A stretch of DNA of 64,000 nt from Archivesica marissinica (taxonomy: Eukaryota > Mollusca > Bivalvia > Venerida > Vesicomyidae), in the NCBI GenBank assembly GCA_014843695.1, contig CM026391.1, positions 22,475,518-22,539,517 on the forward strand. Direction: 5' to 3'. A program made the position numbers and the translations under genes. Of the stretch, positions 46,405 through 58,430 are shown in pieces. Every line of letters starts with the position of its first letter. Position 1 is the first letter of the stretch. The notes under the pieces are model-generated. The model was not told the origin of the DNA. It was given only the letters and a program-made list of their open reading frames with translations, and did not search any database.

Positions 46405-48058
46405 TGCAGTTCTTGATGTGAAAAATGAACTAATTCCAGCTGAAATACTCGAAGGAACCTCTGAACCACTGACAGGAAATATAGAGTTAAAACTGTATAC
46501 TGAGGACTCTGATGCACACACATCACAACGTACATTAGCAGTGGCTAAGGACATGGCATTTATCATTAAACGACAAGAACCAGATATACACAGCTCGGAC
46601 AGGATGGACATATTTTAATCAGAACATCAGCGCTGTTGACCCAGAAATGACGACAATTGGCTGCATGCCCATATGGCCAACTGTATTGGTCAGACGTGTG
46701 TTGTGTTGACTGTTGAATGGTGAATGATGCCTATACTGTAAGCTCATGGATCTCAAGTGGTTGAAGAAAGAGTACCAGGGAGTCCTCATCCTCCGAATAG
46801 ATGGCTTGCACATCGCAATGAATTTTCTAAAGGTAATTGGAAACAAGGATCCGGTTTACTTGAGACATTGTTGGAGAGCCACCTGCTTCGGCCCCGTGCA
46901 GCTGAGCAAGCACTGGATGGGAAATGATATTCAAGAGGAATGAGGGTGCAAACAATCACACTGCAAGTCATGTGGCGATTCCTCAGTTTTTCACCACCTT
47001 TGAGAAAGGGCTAGCATCTGTCACAAAGCAAGATCTCGATGAGAAATGTGCCTTTAATGACCATTGTTGACATTTGGAGCTACATGGACATGATGGAAAT
47101 ACTTCTTCATTTCACACGTGTCCAAATGGATGGTATTTGGGATCTCTATCTCAGTGCTTTCCGGGAAATGTTTCCATTCTTCAGGATGTGTGACCACGCC
47201 AATTATGTACGCTGGGGGAAAATGTACCTGAGTGATATGCATCAACCCACAACAAGTGCAGGAAGTGTTCATGAAGGGAAACTTCGTTGTAAAGCATGCT
47301 TGCAAGAAATTCAATCAAGTTGACCCGGATCAAAGCTAATAATGGCTTAACGGCACTGGAAAACGTGGAGATGGAACCATCAGAATAACCAAAACAACAA
47401 ATGCTCTGAATAGATGGGCACTATCTTACAATGCAAGATCTGATATGGCAATTCAGACAAGGGAAATGTACAACATGGGATTAGATGATGCCCTTGTCCA
47501 AAACAAAAAAATGCCGACAAAAGCAAGATAACCTGATTGAGGTTAACATGTATGAGGCAATAGTCTCATTTAATCTGTTCTCCAGTAGTCAACCAAAAGT
47601 GTTGCAAAACAGTGCAACAAAAGATGTGGCAGAACGACTATAGAAAAAGACAGTCACATTCAAAATCGTTCTGTCAAAGAACAACTTGTTTGAAACCAGC
47701 ACAGAAGTCAATTCTAAAAGCTGACCGCTCAATCTAACAGCGACTTATTACCTCTTATGAAGCTTGTCGTCAAGTTGACTTGAGCACAATCCTGTTCCAT
47801 GAGTTACTACCAGTGCCCATTGCAATTGCCGAGATGAATGGCGAGCTCCATTCAGGTGTCAAAGCAATAGTTGCACAAGTCCTAACAGAAACTGTGGAAT
47901 GCCCACAAGCAACACCAAGCACAGAATTAGAGAAGGCAGTAATTGATGGCCAACCATTGGTGATGTCTATTTGCAAGCCACGTGATGCAACATCATTTAG
48001 TGATCTAGGAAATGTGTTTGTGAGGAGTGTTCAGGAGCCATCTTTTGTAACAATATAA
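46405..48058 (+). pseudogene. Decayed gene of a widespread unassigned transposon-type family
   Basis: Similarity is recognisable in pieces in different frames. First comes FNQNISAVDPEMTTIGCMPI (from about 46617), then LILRIDGLHIAMNFLKVIGN (46746 frame) and a GSGLLETLLES-like block near 46848. YMDMMEILLHFTRVQMDGIW and DHANYVRWGKMYLSDM follow (47039 frame), then an RWALSYN-like block near 47420. Last are LFHELLPVPIAI and AVIDGQPLVMS (47780 frame). These strings have the order of a large uncharacterised protein family common in cnidarian and mollusc genomes (GGLHxxMNFLxxIG, then WDLHLxxxxxMLPFF, then NYARW). I cannot name a domain. Numerous stops and frame changes make it a relic. Its place between long TIRs suggests it was the element's transposase or a companion gene. 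Confidence 0.6.
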
Positions 48059-48483
48059 TCAGTTACAACTATTAATTAATATGTTGATGGATTAATCTAT
48101 TATTTAGCAGTATTATGGAAGGTCACAATCGTATTTGGAATTCCAAGCTACTTCATCTAGAAGTCTAGTTATTAGTAACTAATTAGTGAATAATTAGTTG
48201 TTAACGCTTCTAGTATATTGAAGGTAGCAATGCGTATCATAAACCATTATAATATAACTGTTTACCATCATAACATGTGATGTATGGCAAAATATACAAA
48301 ATTAAATAGTTGATGAAGGGCGGCCATTTTGTTTCTAATTTTTGAAAGGGAAAACTGAAAAATCTAGCTTGGCATACAGCACATTTGGAACCAGCATACC
48401 CAAAGTATGCTAAAACAAGTGTATGCCATATTCTACTGATAAATGTCTAGTGGTGTTGCCTTTTGAGATTTTCCGACCAGTCT

Positions 48484-49150
48484 AATAGTAATGTTGCATT
48501 AGTGGAGTAATGACATGGACATGAAATGAAGTATAACTGGTGAACCTTAGAAGCAATAATAATACTAACAAGAGATTATAAACTGTTGTTTCAAATATTT
48601 CATCAATACTATGTCACCCATATTGGCCCCATGCGGGACCCATATCCCAGTACGCAAGTATATATGGCCCCATGTTGGTACAATCCTGGCTTATCTAATG
48701 TATGGATCCCATATATTAGCTATATTGCCCGTTTTAGACCTATATGGGGCCATATGAAGACATTGATAAACTATGAATATATCAGCATTTCGATCATCCT
48801 GGTGTCACATTCTTCTTTGTTCACGTTATAATTCCTCAACTCAAACTACACAAAAAAAATGTAAGCCCTTGGTATCCCTTTCTTCTCTGTCTTTGCTCAA
48901 ACCCTGGTGTCCCTAGTTCTTCTCGTATTCCGAATATACTTTATAAAATCTCCTTCTGTGCCTCCTGTCTTCATTCAAGTAAGACTCCTAAACACATAGA
49001 GTGATTATGCTACCCTTTTGTCCATGATATCTACTCGCAATCCTGCGAAACACGCTAAAAAAAGAAAAATTATCAAAACCTGTTTCCCTGTCGTCTCTGA
49101 ATCCTCAAAAGAATCTTCATAAAACCACTTGTGCCTTTCTTCTCTGTCTA
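48484..49150. other. Spacer with a weak inverted-repeat patch
   Basis: No gene recognised. Between about 48595 and 48770, CATATTGGCCCCAT and ATATGGGGCCATATG, and the outer CATCAATA and ATTGATAAA, sit in opposite orientation. This is a possible small MITE, without a clear target duplication. Confidence 0.35.
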
Positions 49151-49159
49151 GTTGCTCTC

Positions 49160-52100
49160 GGCCTTGTGTACATGTATTTAAGGTACTGATGTCCCTTGAT
49201 ACATGTAGTAATAGTACTGTTTCCTCCCCTGGTGTACATGTATTATATGTACTGATGCTCTCGCCTAGTATACATATATTATATGTACTGATCCTCCCTG
49301 GTGTACATACATTATATGTACTGATGCTCTCCCCTGGTATACATTTATTATATGTACTGATGCTCTCGCCTGGTGTACATGTATTATAGGTACTGTTCCT
49401 CCCCCTGGTGTACATGTATTATATGTACTGTTGCTCTCGTCTGGTGTACATGTATTATATGTACTGATGCTCTCCCCTGGTGTACATATATTATATGTAC
49501 TGATGCTCTCCCCTGTGTCACATGTCATTTAGGTCTGTTGCTCTCGCCTGGGTACATGATTATGGTACTGTTGCTCTCGCCTGGTGTCATGTATTATACC
49601 GGTACTGATGCCTCGTCTGGTGTAACAGTCATTTATGTCTGTTGCTCCGCCTAGTGTACGTATATATGTACTGATGCCTCTCCGCCTGGTGTACATGTAT
49701 TATAGGTACTGTTGCTCTCGCCTGGTGTACATGTATTATAGGTACCGGTACTGTTGCTCTCCCCTGGTGTACATGTATTATAGTACCGGTACTGTTGCTC
49801 TCGTCTTGTGTACATGTATTATAGGTACTTAGCTCTCCCCTGGTGTACATGTATTATAGGTACTGTTGCTCTCCCCTGGTGTACAATCAGTATTATATTA
49901 ATTGTTGCTCCCTGGTGTACATGTATTATAGGTACTGTTGCTCTCACTGGTGTACTGTATTATGGTACTGTTGCTCTCGCCTGGTGTACATGTATTATAG
50001 GTACTGTTGCTCTCGCCTGGTGTACATGCATTATATGTACTGTTGCTCTCGTCTGGTGTACATGTATTATAGGTACTGTTGCTCTCGCCTGGTGTACATG
50101 TATTATAGGTACTGTTGCTCTCGCCTGGTGTACATGTATTATATGTACTGATGCTCTCGCCTGGTGTACATGTATTATAGGTACTGTTGCTCTCGCCTGG
50201 TGTACATGTATTATATGTACTGATGCTCTCGCCTGGTGTACATGTATTATAGGTACTGTTGCTCTCGCCTGGTGTACATGTATTATATGTACTGTTGCTC
50301 TCGCCTGGTGTACATGTATTATATGTACTGTTGCTCTCGTCTGGTGTACATGTATTATATGTACTGTTGCTCTCGTCTGGTGTACATGTATTATATGTAC
50401 TGTTGCTCTCGTCTGGTGTACATGTATTATAGGTACTGTTGCTCTCACCTGGTGTACATGTATTATAGGTACTGTTGCTCTCGTCTGGTGTACATGTATT
50501 ATAGGTACTGTTGCTCTCGCCTGGTGTACATGTATTATAGGTACTGATGCTCTCGCCTGGTGTACATGTATTATATGTACTGTTGCTCTCGCCTGGTGTA
50601 CATGTATTATATGTACTGTTGCTCTCGTCTGGTGTACATGTATTATATGTACTGTTGCTCTCCCCTGGTGTACATGTATTATAGGTACTGTTGCTCTCGT
50701 CTGGTGTACATGTATTATAGGTACTGTTGCTCTCGCCTGGTGTACATGTATTATAGGTACTGTTGCTCTCGCCTGGTGTACATGTATTATAGGTACTGAT
50801 GCTCTCGCCTGGTGTACATGTATTATAGGTACTGATGCTCTCGTCTGGTGTACATGTATTATAGGTACTGTTGCTCTCCCCTGGTGTACATGTATTATAG
50901 GTACTGATGCTCTCGTCTGGTGTACATGTATTATAGGTACTGTTGCTCTCGCCTGGTGTACATGTATTATAGGTACTGTTGCTCTCCCCTGGTGTACATG
51001 TATTATAGGTACTGATGCTCTCGCCTGGTGTACATGTATTATATGTACTGTTGCTCTCGTCTGGTGTACATGTAGTATAGGTACTGTTGCTCCCTGGTGT
51101 ACATGTATTATAGGTACTGTTGCTCTCGTCTGGTGTACATGTATTATAGGTACTGTTGCTCCCTGGTGTACATGTATTATAGGTACTGATGCTCCCTGGT
51201 ATACATGTAGTATAGGTACTGTTCCTCCCTGGTGTACATGTATTATATGTACTGTTGCTCTCGCCTGGTGTACATGTATTATAGGTACTGATGCTCCCTG
51301 GTATACATGTAGTATAGGTACTGTTCCTCCCTGGTGTACATGTATTATATGTACTGTTGCTCTCGCCTGGTATACATGTAGTATAGGTACTGTTCCTCCC
51401 TGGTGTACATGCATTATAGGTACTGTTGCTCTCGCCTGGTATACATTTATTATAGGTACTGATGCTCTCGCCTGGTGTACATGTAGTATAGGTACTGTTC
51501 CTCCCTGGTGTACATGTATTATATGTACTGTTGCTCTTGTCTGGTGTACATGTATTATAGGTACTGTTGCTCTCGTCTGGTGTACATGTATTATAGGTAC
51601 TGTTGCTCTCGCCTGGTGTACATGTATTATAGGTACTGATGCTCTCGCCTGGTGTACATGTATTATAGGTACTGTTGCTCTCGCCTGGTGTACATGTATT
51701 ATAGGTACTGTTGCTCTCGCCTGGTGTACATGTATTATAGGTACGGTACTGTTGCTCTCGCCTGGTGTACATGTATTATAGGTACCGGTACTGTTGCTCT
51801 CGTCTTGTGTACATGTATTATATGTACTGATGCTCTCGTCTTGTGTACATGTATTATAGGTACTGTTGCTCTCCCCTGGTGTACATGTATTATAGGTACT
51901 GTTGCTCCCTGGTGTACATGTATTATAGGTACTGTTGCTCTCGTCTGGTGTACATGTATTATTGGTACTGTTGCTCTCGCCTGGTGTACATATATTATAT
52001 GTACTGATGCTCTCACCTGGTGTATATGTATTATAGGTACTGTTGCTCTCGCCTGGTGTACATGTATTATATGTACTGATGCTCTCGCCTGTTGTACATG

Positions 52101-54050
52101 TATTATAGGTACTGTTGCTCTCGCCTGGTGTACATGTATTATATGTACTGATGCTCTCACCTGGTGTACATGTATTATAGGTACTGTTGCTCTCGCCTGG
52201 TGTACATGCATTATATGTACTGTTGCTCTCGTCTGGTGTACATGTATTATATGTACTGTTGCTCTCGTCTGGTGTACATGTATTATATGTACTGTTGCTC
52301 TCATCTGGTGTACATGTATTATATGTACTGTTGCTCTCGTCTGGTGTACATGTATTATATGTACTGTTGCTCTCACCTGGTGTACATGTATTATAAGTAC
52401 TGTTGCTCTCGTCTGGTGTACATGTATTATAGGTACTGTTGCTCTCGCCTGGTGTACATGCATTATAGGTACTGATGCTCTCGCCTGGTGTACATGTATT
52501 ATAGGTACTGTTGCTCTCGCCTGGTGTACATGCATTATAGGTACTGATGCTCTCGCCTGGTGTACATGTATTATAGGTACTGTTGCTCTCCCCTGGTGTA
52601 CATGTATTATAGGTACTGATGCTCTCGTCTGGTGTACATGTATTATAGGTACTGTTGCTCTCGCCTGGTGTACATGTATTATAGGTACTGTTGCTCTCCC
52701 CTGGTGTACATGTATTATAGGTACTGATGCTCTCGCCTGGTGTACATGTATTATATGTACTGTTGCTCTCGTCTGGTGTACATGTAGTATAGGTACTGTT
52801 GCTCCCTGGTGTACATGTATTATAGGTACTGTTGCTCTCGTCTGGTGTACATGTATTATAGGTACTGTTGCTCCCTGGTGTACATGTATCATAGGTACTG
52901 ATGCTCCCTGGTATACATGTAGTATAGGTACTGTTCCTCCCTGGTGTACATGCATTATAGGTACTGTTGCTCTCGCCTGGTATACATGTATTATAGGTAC
53001 TGATGCTCTCGCCTGGTGTACATGTAGTATAGGTACTGTTCCTCCCTGGTGTACATGTATTATATGTACTGTTGCTCTCGCCTGGTGTATATGTATTATA
53101 GGTACTGTTGCTCTCGCCTGGTGTACATGCATTATATGTACTCTTGCTCTCGTCTGGTGTACATGTATTATAGGTACTGTTGCTCTCGCCTGGTGTACAT
53201 GTATTGTAGGTACTGTTGCTCTCGTCTGGTGTACATGTATTATATGTACTGTTGCTCTCGTCTGGTGTACATGTATTATAGGTACTGTTGCTCTCGCCTG
53301 GTGTACATGTATATAGGTACTTTGCTCTCGCCTGGTGTACATGTATTATAAGGTACTGTTGCTCTCGCCTGGTGTACATGCTATTATTGGTACTGATGCT
53401 CTCACCTGGTGTACATGTATTATATGTACTGTTGCTCTCGCCAAACCCCCCTGGTGTACATGTATTATATGTACTGTTGCTCTCGTCTGGTGTACATGTA
53501 TTATATGTACTGTTGCTCTCACCTGGTGTACATGTATTATAAGTACTGTTGCTCTCGTCTGGTGTACATGTATTATAGGTACTGTTGCTCTCCCCTGGTG
53601 TACATGCATTATAGGTACTGATGCTCCCCTGGTGTACATGTATTATATGTACTGTTGCTCTCATCTGGTGTACATGTATTATAAGTACTGTTGCTCTCGT
53701 CTGGTGTACATGTATTATATGTACTGTTGCTCTCACCTGGTGTACATGTATTATAAGTACTGTTGCTCTCGTTTGGTGTACATGTATTATATGTACTGTT
53801 GCTCTCACCTGGTGTACATGTATTATAAGTACTGTTGCTCTCGCCTGGTGTACATGTATTATAGGTACTGATGCTCTCCCCTGGTGTACATGTATTATAG
53901 GGACTGTTGCTCTCGTCTCGTGTACATGCATTATAGGTACTGTTGCTCTTGCCTGGTGTACATGTATTATAGGTACTGATGCTCTCGCCTGGTGTACATG
54001 TATTATAGGTACTGATGCTCTCGTCTGGTGTACATGTATTATAGGTACTG
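49160..54050. repeat. 36-bp minisatellite (T11)
   Basis: About 135 units of GTGTACATGTATTATAGGTA plus CTGTTGCTCTCGCCTG before the gap. A 30-bp variant (GCTCCCTGGTG) drops TCTCGC. Because the common unit is 12 codons long, several frames on both strands stay open for hundreds of codons (WCTCIIGTVALA on +, GESNSTYNTCTP and VPIIHVHQARAT on -). No start context, splice site or non-repeat protein part supports translation. The left edge, to about 49680, is degenerate. Confidence 0.97.
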
Positions 54051-55050
54051 NNNNNNNNNNNNNNNNNNNNNNNNNNNNNNNNNNNNNNNNNNNNNNNNNN
54101 NNNNNNNNNNNNNNNNNNNNNNNNNNNNNNNNNNNNNNNNNNNNNNNNNNNNNNNNNNNNNNNNNNNNNNNNNNNNNNNNNNNNNNNNNNNNNNNNNNNN
54201 NNNNNNNNNNNNNNNNNNNNNNNNNNNNNNNNNNNNNNNNNNNNNNNNNNNNNNNNNNNNNNNNNNNNNNNNNNNNNNNNNNNNNNNNNNNNNNNNNNNN
54301 NNNNNNNNNNNNNNNNNNNNNNNNNNNNNNNNNNNNNNNNNNNNNNNNNNNNNNNNNNNNNNNNNNNNNNNNNNNNNNNNNNNNNNNNNNNNNNNNNNNN
54401 NNNNNNNNNNNNNNNNNNNNNNNNNNNNNNNNNNNNNNNNNNNNNNNNNNNNNNNNNNNNNNNNNNNNNNNNNNNNNNNNNNNNNNNNNNNNNNNNNNNN
54501 NNNNNNNNNNNNNNNNNNNNNNNNNNNNNNNNNNNNNNNNNNNNNNNNNNNNNNNNNNNNNNNNNNNNNNNNNNNNNNNNNNNNNNNNNNNNNNNNNNNN
54601 NNNNNNNNNNNNNNNNNNNNNNNNNNNNNNNNNNNNNNNNNNNNNNNNNNNNNNNNNNNNNNNNNNNNNNNNNNNNNNNNNNNNNNNNNNNNNNNNNNNN
54701 NNNNNNNNNNNNNNNNNNNNNNNNNNNNNNNNNNNNNNNNNNNNNNNNNNNNNNNNNNNNNNNNNNNNNNNNNNNNNNNNNNNNNNNNNNNNNNNNNNNN
54801 NNNNNNNNNNNNNNNNNNNNNNNNNNNNNNNNNNNNNNNNNNNNNNNNNNNNNNNNNNNNNNNNNNNNNNNNNNNNNNNNNNNNNNNNNNNNNNNNNNNN
54901 NNNNNNNNNNNNNNNNNNNNNNNNNNNNNNNNNNNNNNNNNNNNNNNNNNNNNNNNNNNNNNNNNNNNNNNNNNNNNNNNNNNNNNNNNNNNNNNNNNNN
55001 NNNNNNNNNNNNNNNNNNNNNNNNNNNNNNNNNNNNNNNNNNNNNNNNNN
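54051..55050. other. Assembly gap (1000 N) inside the 36-bp array
   Basis: Exactly 1000 N, cutting off the array. The right side is not array sequence, so the true end of the array and its length are unknown. Confidence 0.99.
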
Positions 55051-55406
55051 TAGTTTATACATATTTTATTCAGAAAATAACATATAAGAATAAAGTGTTA
55101 CAAGAGAAATAATTTGGATTGGAAAACAAGCATATTAAAATGCTTATACAAATTCCTTTCCATAGTGGAGTTTGCAAACATATAAATTTAACACATTAGA
55201 GCCAGTGTATGGTAGGTATTGTTTGAGCATTGGATAGGTTTAATTCTATATAGTTCAAACCTGATACTGAATTTTAATGCACATGGTGACTAATTGTTAT
55301 CCTGATTCAATGCATTAATTATGTTAGTTTATAACATTAGTAGAACATAATAGGTACTGTCTCACACGCTGCATGGATAGGGGGTCGGACATTTGATGGT
55401 AAATGA
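55051..55406. other. Probable 3' region of the minus-strand LINE
   Basis: AT-rich, with no open frame. It lies immediately downstream of the stop of the minus-strand reverse transcriptase fragment and may be its 3' UTR. Confidence 0.4.
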
Positions 55407-56460
55407 CTAGATCTCGAAGCGCTTAGTTGCTGCTATGAAGCCTTGGACTCGTAGGAAGATGTGTTTGTTGACTTCGAATGTAAGTCGGTCATCACCGTAC
55501 AATAGATTATTTAACGTATGTGCACATGGGAGATCGTGAAGATAGTGTTGGCGCAATGCATGGTATCTTGGACATTGAAACAGGAAGTGGAATGTAGTTT
55601 CTACAACGCCGCATATGCACAAAGGAGAAGGAACAATATTTCTTCTGTGAAGACAGAAGCTCAGCGCACTGCACCCCAAGCGAAGGCGTGCGTGATATAC
55701 TTGGTATTTCCTATTGCCAATGTTGTAAATTGTTTTCTTTTGTGATGCCCTAGTATTCAGCTTGCTTTTAAATTCTCCTATGGTTGAGGCATTTTTAAGT
55801 TCTTGTGGAAGTATATTCCACTGGCGAATAGTTAGAGGCAGAAAAGAAGAAGCATGCGATTGAGTTTTGCAGTGAATATTGGGTATAGCTGTAAGTGATC
55901 GTAAGGCATATGGCTGCTTTGGCTGGGGTGGAATTAGATTTGACAGGTAAGCGGGTGAAAGTCCATTCTTATAAAGTAAGACAAGGCGATGCTTGCGTCG
56001 TCTTTCAGCTAAAGTATCCCGGCTATGATCGGTATAGAGTCTGTCAGCGTTACAGTATTTGGTAGCATCTGTGATAATTCTAGCTGCTTCTAATTGAACG
56101 GATTCGATGTCGCTTTTGATCATGTTCGTACAGTTTTCCCAGAAAACATCAGCGTACTCCAAGAGGGGCCTAATGAATGATATATACATTTTTTCTAGGC
56201 TACAACAAGATAAGAGAAATTTTAGACTTCTTAAGATGCCAATGCGTTGCCATGCCGTGTTAATGAAAGCGTGTATGTGCGATATCCATTTGGCATCCTC
56301 GGAAAAGGTGAGTCCAAGATGTTTGTGAGTACTGACTTGTGGGATAGGAGTACCATCAATATATAACTGGGGATGAATAGGTTTCCTGAGCTTACGAGAG
56401 AATATCACGGATTCAGTCGTGGAAGGATTAAAGGAAAAAGCCAAGCTTTCGACCAGTTGA
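55407..56460 (-). pseudogene. 5'-truncated LINE, reverse transcriptase C-terminal part (-)
   Basis: About 345 codons without interruption, but lacking the catalytic palm. It starts in the post-palm segment (LAFSFNPSTTESVIFSRK). It continues with THKHLGLTFSEDAKWISHI, the thumb (FIRPLLEYADVFW, QLEAARIITDA) and a C-terminal zinc-knuckle-like CICGVVETTFHFLFQCPRY with CxC, H and C in order. There is no ATG at the left edge, because the element is truncated there. This is a different family from the LINE at 3096. Its truncated end lies only about 25 bp from the truncated end of the plus-strand LINE. Confidence 0.88.
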
Positions 56461-56485
56461 TGATCCGGGAAAGATCATATTCATA

Positions 56486-57421
56486 ATGAACAGTGGGCTT
56501 CATCCACCAACATTGAATCCATTGTCGATGAAAATTATTTACTCATCTATAGTACTACCTAAGGCCTTATATGGATGCGAACTATGGAACATGACATGCA
56601 AACCCGACTTATCTAGGTTAGAAACAGCTCACCGTTTCTGTGTGAAATTAACACAAGGCTTCAATAAATATACGAACACTGACTATGCATTGTGTACGCT
56701 CAACATCGACTGCATTGAAGGAATCGTTGATTTGCGAAAACTAATTTTCTTTGGTCAATTGTGTAGATTACCATGCAATCTATTAGCCAAGCAACTATTT
56801 ACACATAGACTAGTACGATATATTAATCATGATAGACAGTATTCGGGATGCATGCAGGATATACATGTATATAGGTTGCTTGGAAAGTACAGGTTGTTAC
56901 ATTTCCTTGAATGTTATATCACAACGGGATATTTCCCTGCAAAATTAACTTGGAAAAGTGTACTCAAGAAGAGTGTATCAGCAGCTAACAAGCAAGAACG
57001 GTTCGTCAGAATTCAAGCACAATTAACCATACCGCACATTATTAAATCGGACAGCCCATGTGTACTCTGGTCGGCGTGTAGAATGAGGCATGAGTTACTT
57101 CCCCTGTGTAAAATAGCGGTGTCAGTCGTGGGTCAATTGGTATCGAGACAATTCTTAAGTACATGTTACAAATGCTCGCTATTGGTTGTCAACAATGTTG
57201 AACATATAATGTGTTATTGCCATGCAATTGATCACATAAGGTGTAAAGTGTTGAACATTTTAGCTGACATTGTTAGTACTAAAGATTATATAGAATGCAT
57301 GCATTTATCACCAATGGACCAGTGCAATGCATTACTATCGTTAGCATTACAGGTAGATGATAATCTTGTTCCAAGGAACTTGTTGCTATTGAAGCTAATA
57401 TGTAGAATGTTTTCCGGGTAG
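56486..57421 (+). pseudogene. 5'-truncated LINE, reverse transcriptase C-terminal part (+)
   Basis: An open frame of about 311 codons with the thumb and C-terminal blocks of another non-LTR family. It begins GLHPPTLNPLSMKIIYSSIV and LPKALYGCELWNM, then FCVKLTQGFNKYTNT, KLIFFGQLCRLP and CYKCSLLVVNNVEHIMCYC, the last with a zinc-knuckle-like Cx2C...HxxxxC. The palm with FADD is absent. The 3' UTR runs to about 57670 and ends in a CTAT/CTAC microsatellite, a usual LINE tail. The frame is intact, so the insertion is fairly young or the remnant was preserved by chance. Confidence 0.85.
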
Positions 57422-57671
57422 TTGAAAGCAAACTGATTCTATGTTTTACTGGTGCACATTGTTATGTTCGGACATCATAACTGTTATATATTGTTAAATA
57501 TGTATTCGTCCATAGTCGAGGTCAATTGACTAAATACAAGGTTATATGTGCTGCGATTACTCAACTGACATTTAACCCTGTTATTTGTGCATTGATATTA
57601 TACTGTTTGTACATATATATTAATATGATTTGTAAATATGTTATGCTCTTCAGCAATGGAGGAAATACAAG

Positions 57672-57722
57672 TATCTATCTATATATCTACCTACCTACCT
57701 ACCTACCTATCTATCAACATAT
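57672..57722 (+). repeat. (CTAT/CTAC)n microsatellite, LINE 3' tail
   Basis: Follows GGAGGAAATACAAG, the end of the plus-strand LINE 3' UTR, as expected for a LINE terminating in short repeats. Confidence 0.75.
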
Positions 57723-58196
57723 ATATAAATTCCATACCTTACATGACATGCAATACCACCTGAGTCTCGTGTACGTTTACTGGTACCTTTCCTTTCAGTT
57801 CTATGTAGAGAGTATATGTCAGGACTTATGATTAATGGACACCACTAATGTATGCTTATCTGTTTCACTATTTAGTATTGAATGCGTTTAAACATTGTGG
57901 GCAAAACACATGCACGACACAGCTGTACCGTATCTGCAATCAGAGCGGAAGATAATCAATTATCCAGAATTCCAACGCTGGCATGGCTTGTAAAACAATC
58001 CCCTATGAATATTGATGCTCTTAATTTCAAATTATCGACTACACTGATTCAAACTGTTTCATACTTGGTTTTAAAATGTTGTTAATAATTCCCCAATAAT
58101 ACGATCGTGACACCTTTCTACATTAGCGGCTGGTTACGGTTGCATTTCCATAGTTTTCACACAGCCTTGTCAAATTCAACTGTTCGAACTGTTAGA
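57723..58196. other. Spacer, nothing recognised
   Basis: A 67-codon open stretch near 57882 shows no recognisable similarity and no exon features. Confidence 0.5.
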
Positions 58197-58430
58197 TGGG
58201 TCAGTACTCCAGGGGTTAATACACTGGACTGCGACATTAGGGATCCTAGCGATTCCTCGTCTGAATCTTAATCATTCCATAGGCTTTCAGGTGGGACTAT
58301 AAACCGAGGTCGCATGTATCGGTGCTATTCACCGAGCACGTAAAAGAACCAGTGTGCTTCTGGAATTGGAGCGTCGTATGAATCTTGCACTATCCTCCAA
58401 CAATTAAAACATCTAATATAACGCTGGAGG
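58197..58430 (+). mobile_element. Family-B SINE, diverged (+)
   Basis: ATGGGTCAGTACTCCAGGGG stands at the head. ACTATAAACCGAGGTCGCAT, CACGTAAAAGAACCAG and GCACTATCCTCCAACA follow in the order of the family body. Confidence 0.75.

Larger units (their letters stand above)
44789..48483 (+). mobile_element. 3.7-kb element with about 165-bp terminal inverted repeats
   Basis: The left arm (44789-44957) and right arm (48322-48483) are inverted copies of each other along their length. Shared strings include AGACTGGT, AATCTCAAAAG, TAGAATATGGCATACA, GTATGCCAAG and TTTTCAGTTTTCCCT, ending in ACAAAATGGC. About 165 bp is a long TIR. Between the arms lie a family-B SINE piece, an array of 59-bp units and a decayed gene. 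No clear target duplication is visible. The architecture is that of an autonomous DNA transposon whose gene has decayed. Confidence 0.82.

Noticed and set aside
49898..53342. Open frames of 500-660 codons on both strands
   Set aside because: They lie entirely within the 36-bp array, occur in several frames at once, and have no non-repeat part or splice evidence.
49960..55062. 1700-codon minus-strand frame
   Set aside because: It spans the 1000-N gap and the 36-bp array.
57882..58085. 67-codon frame
   Set aside because: No similarity, no splice context and ordinary length for AT-rich non-coding DNA.
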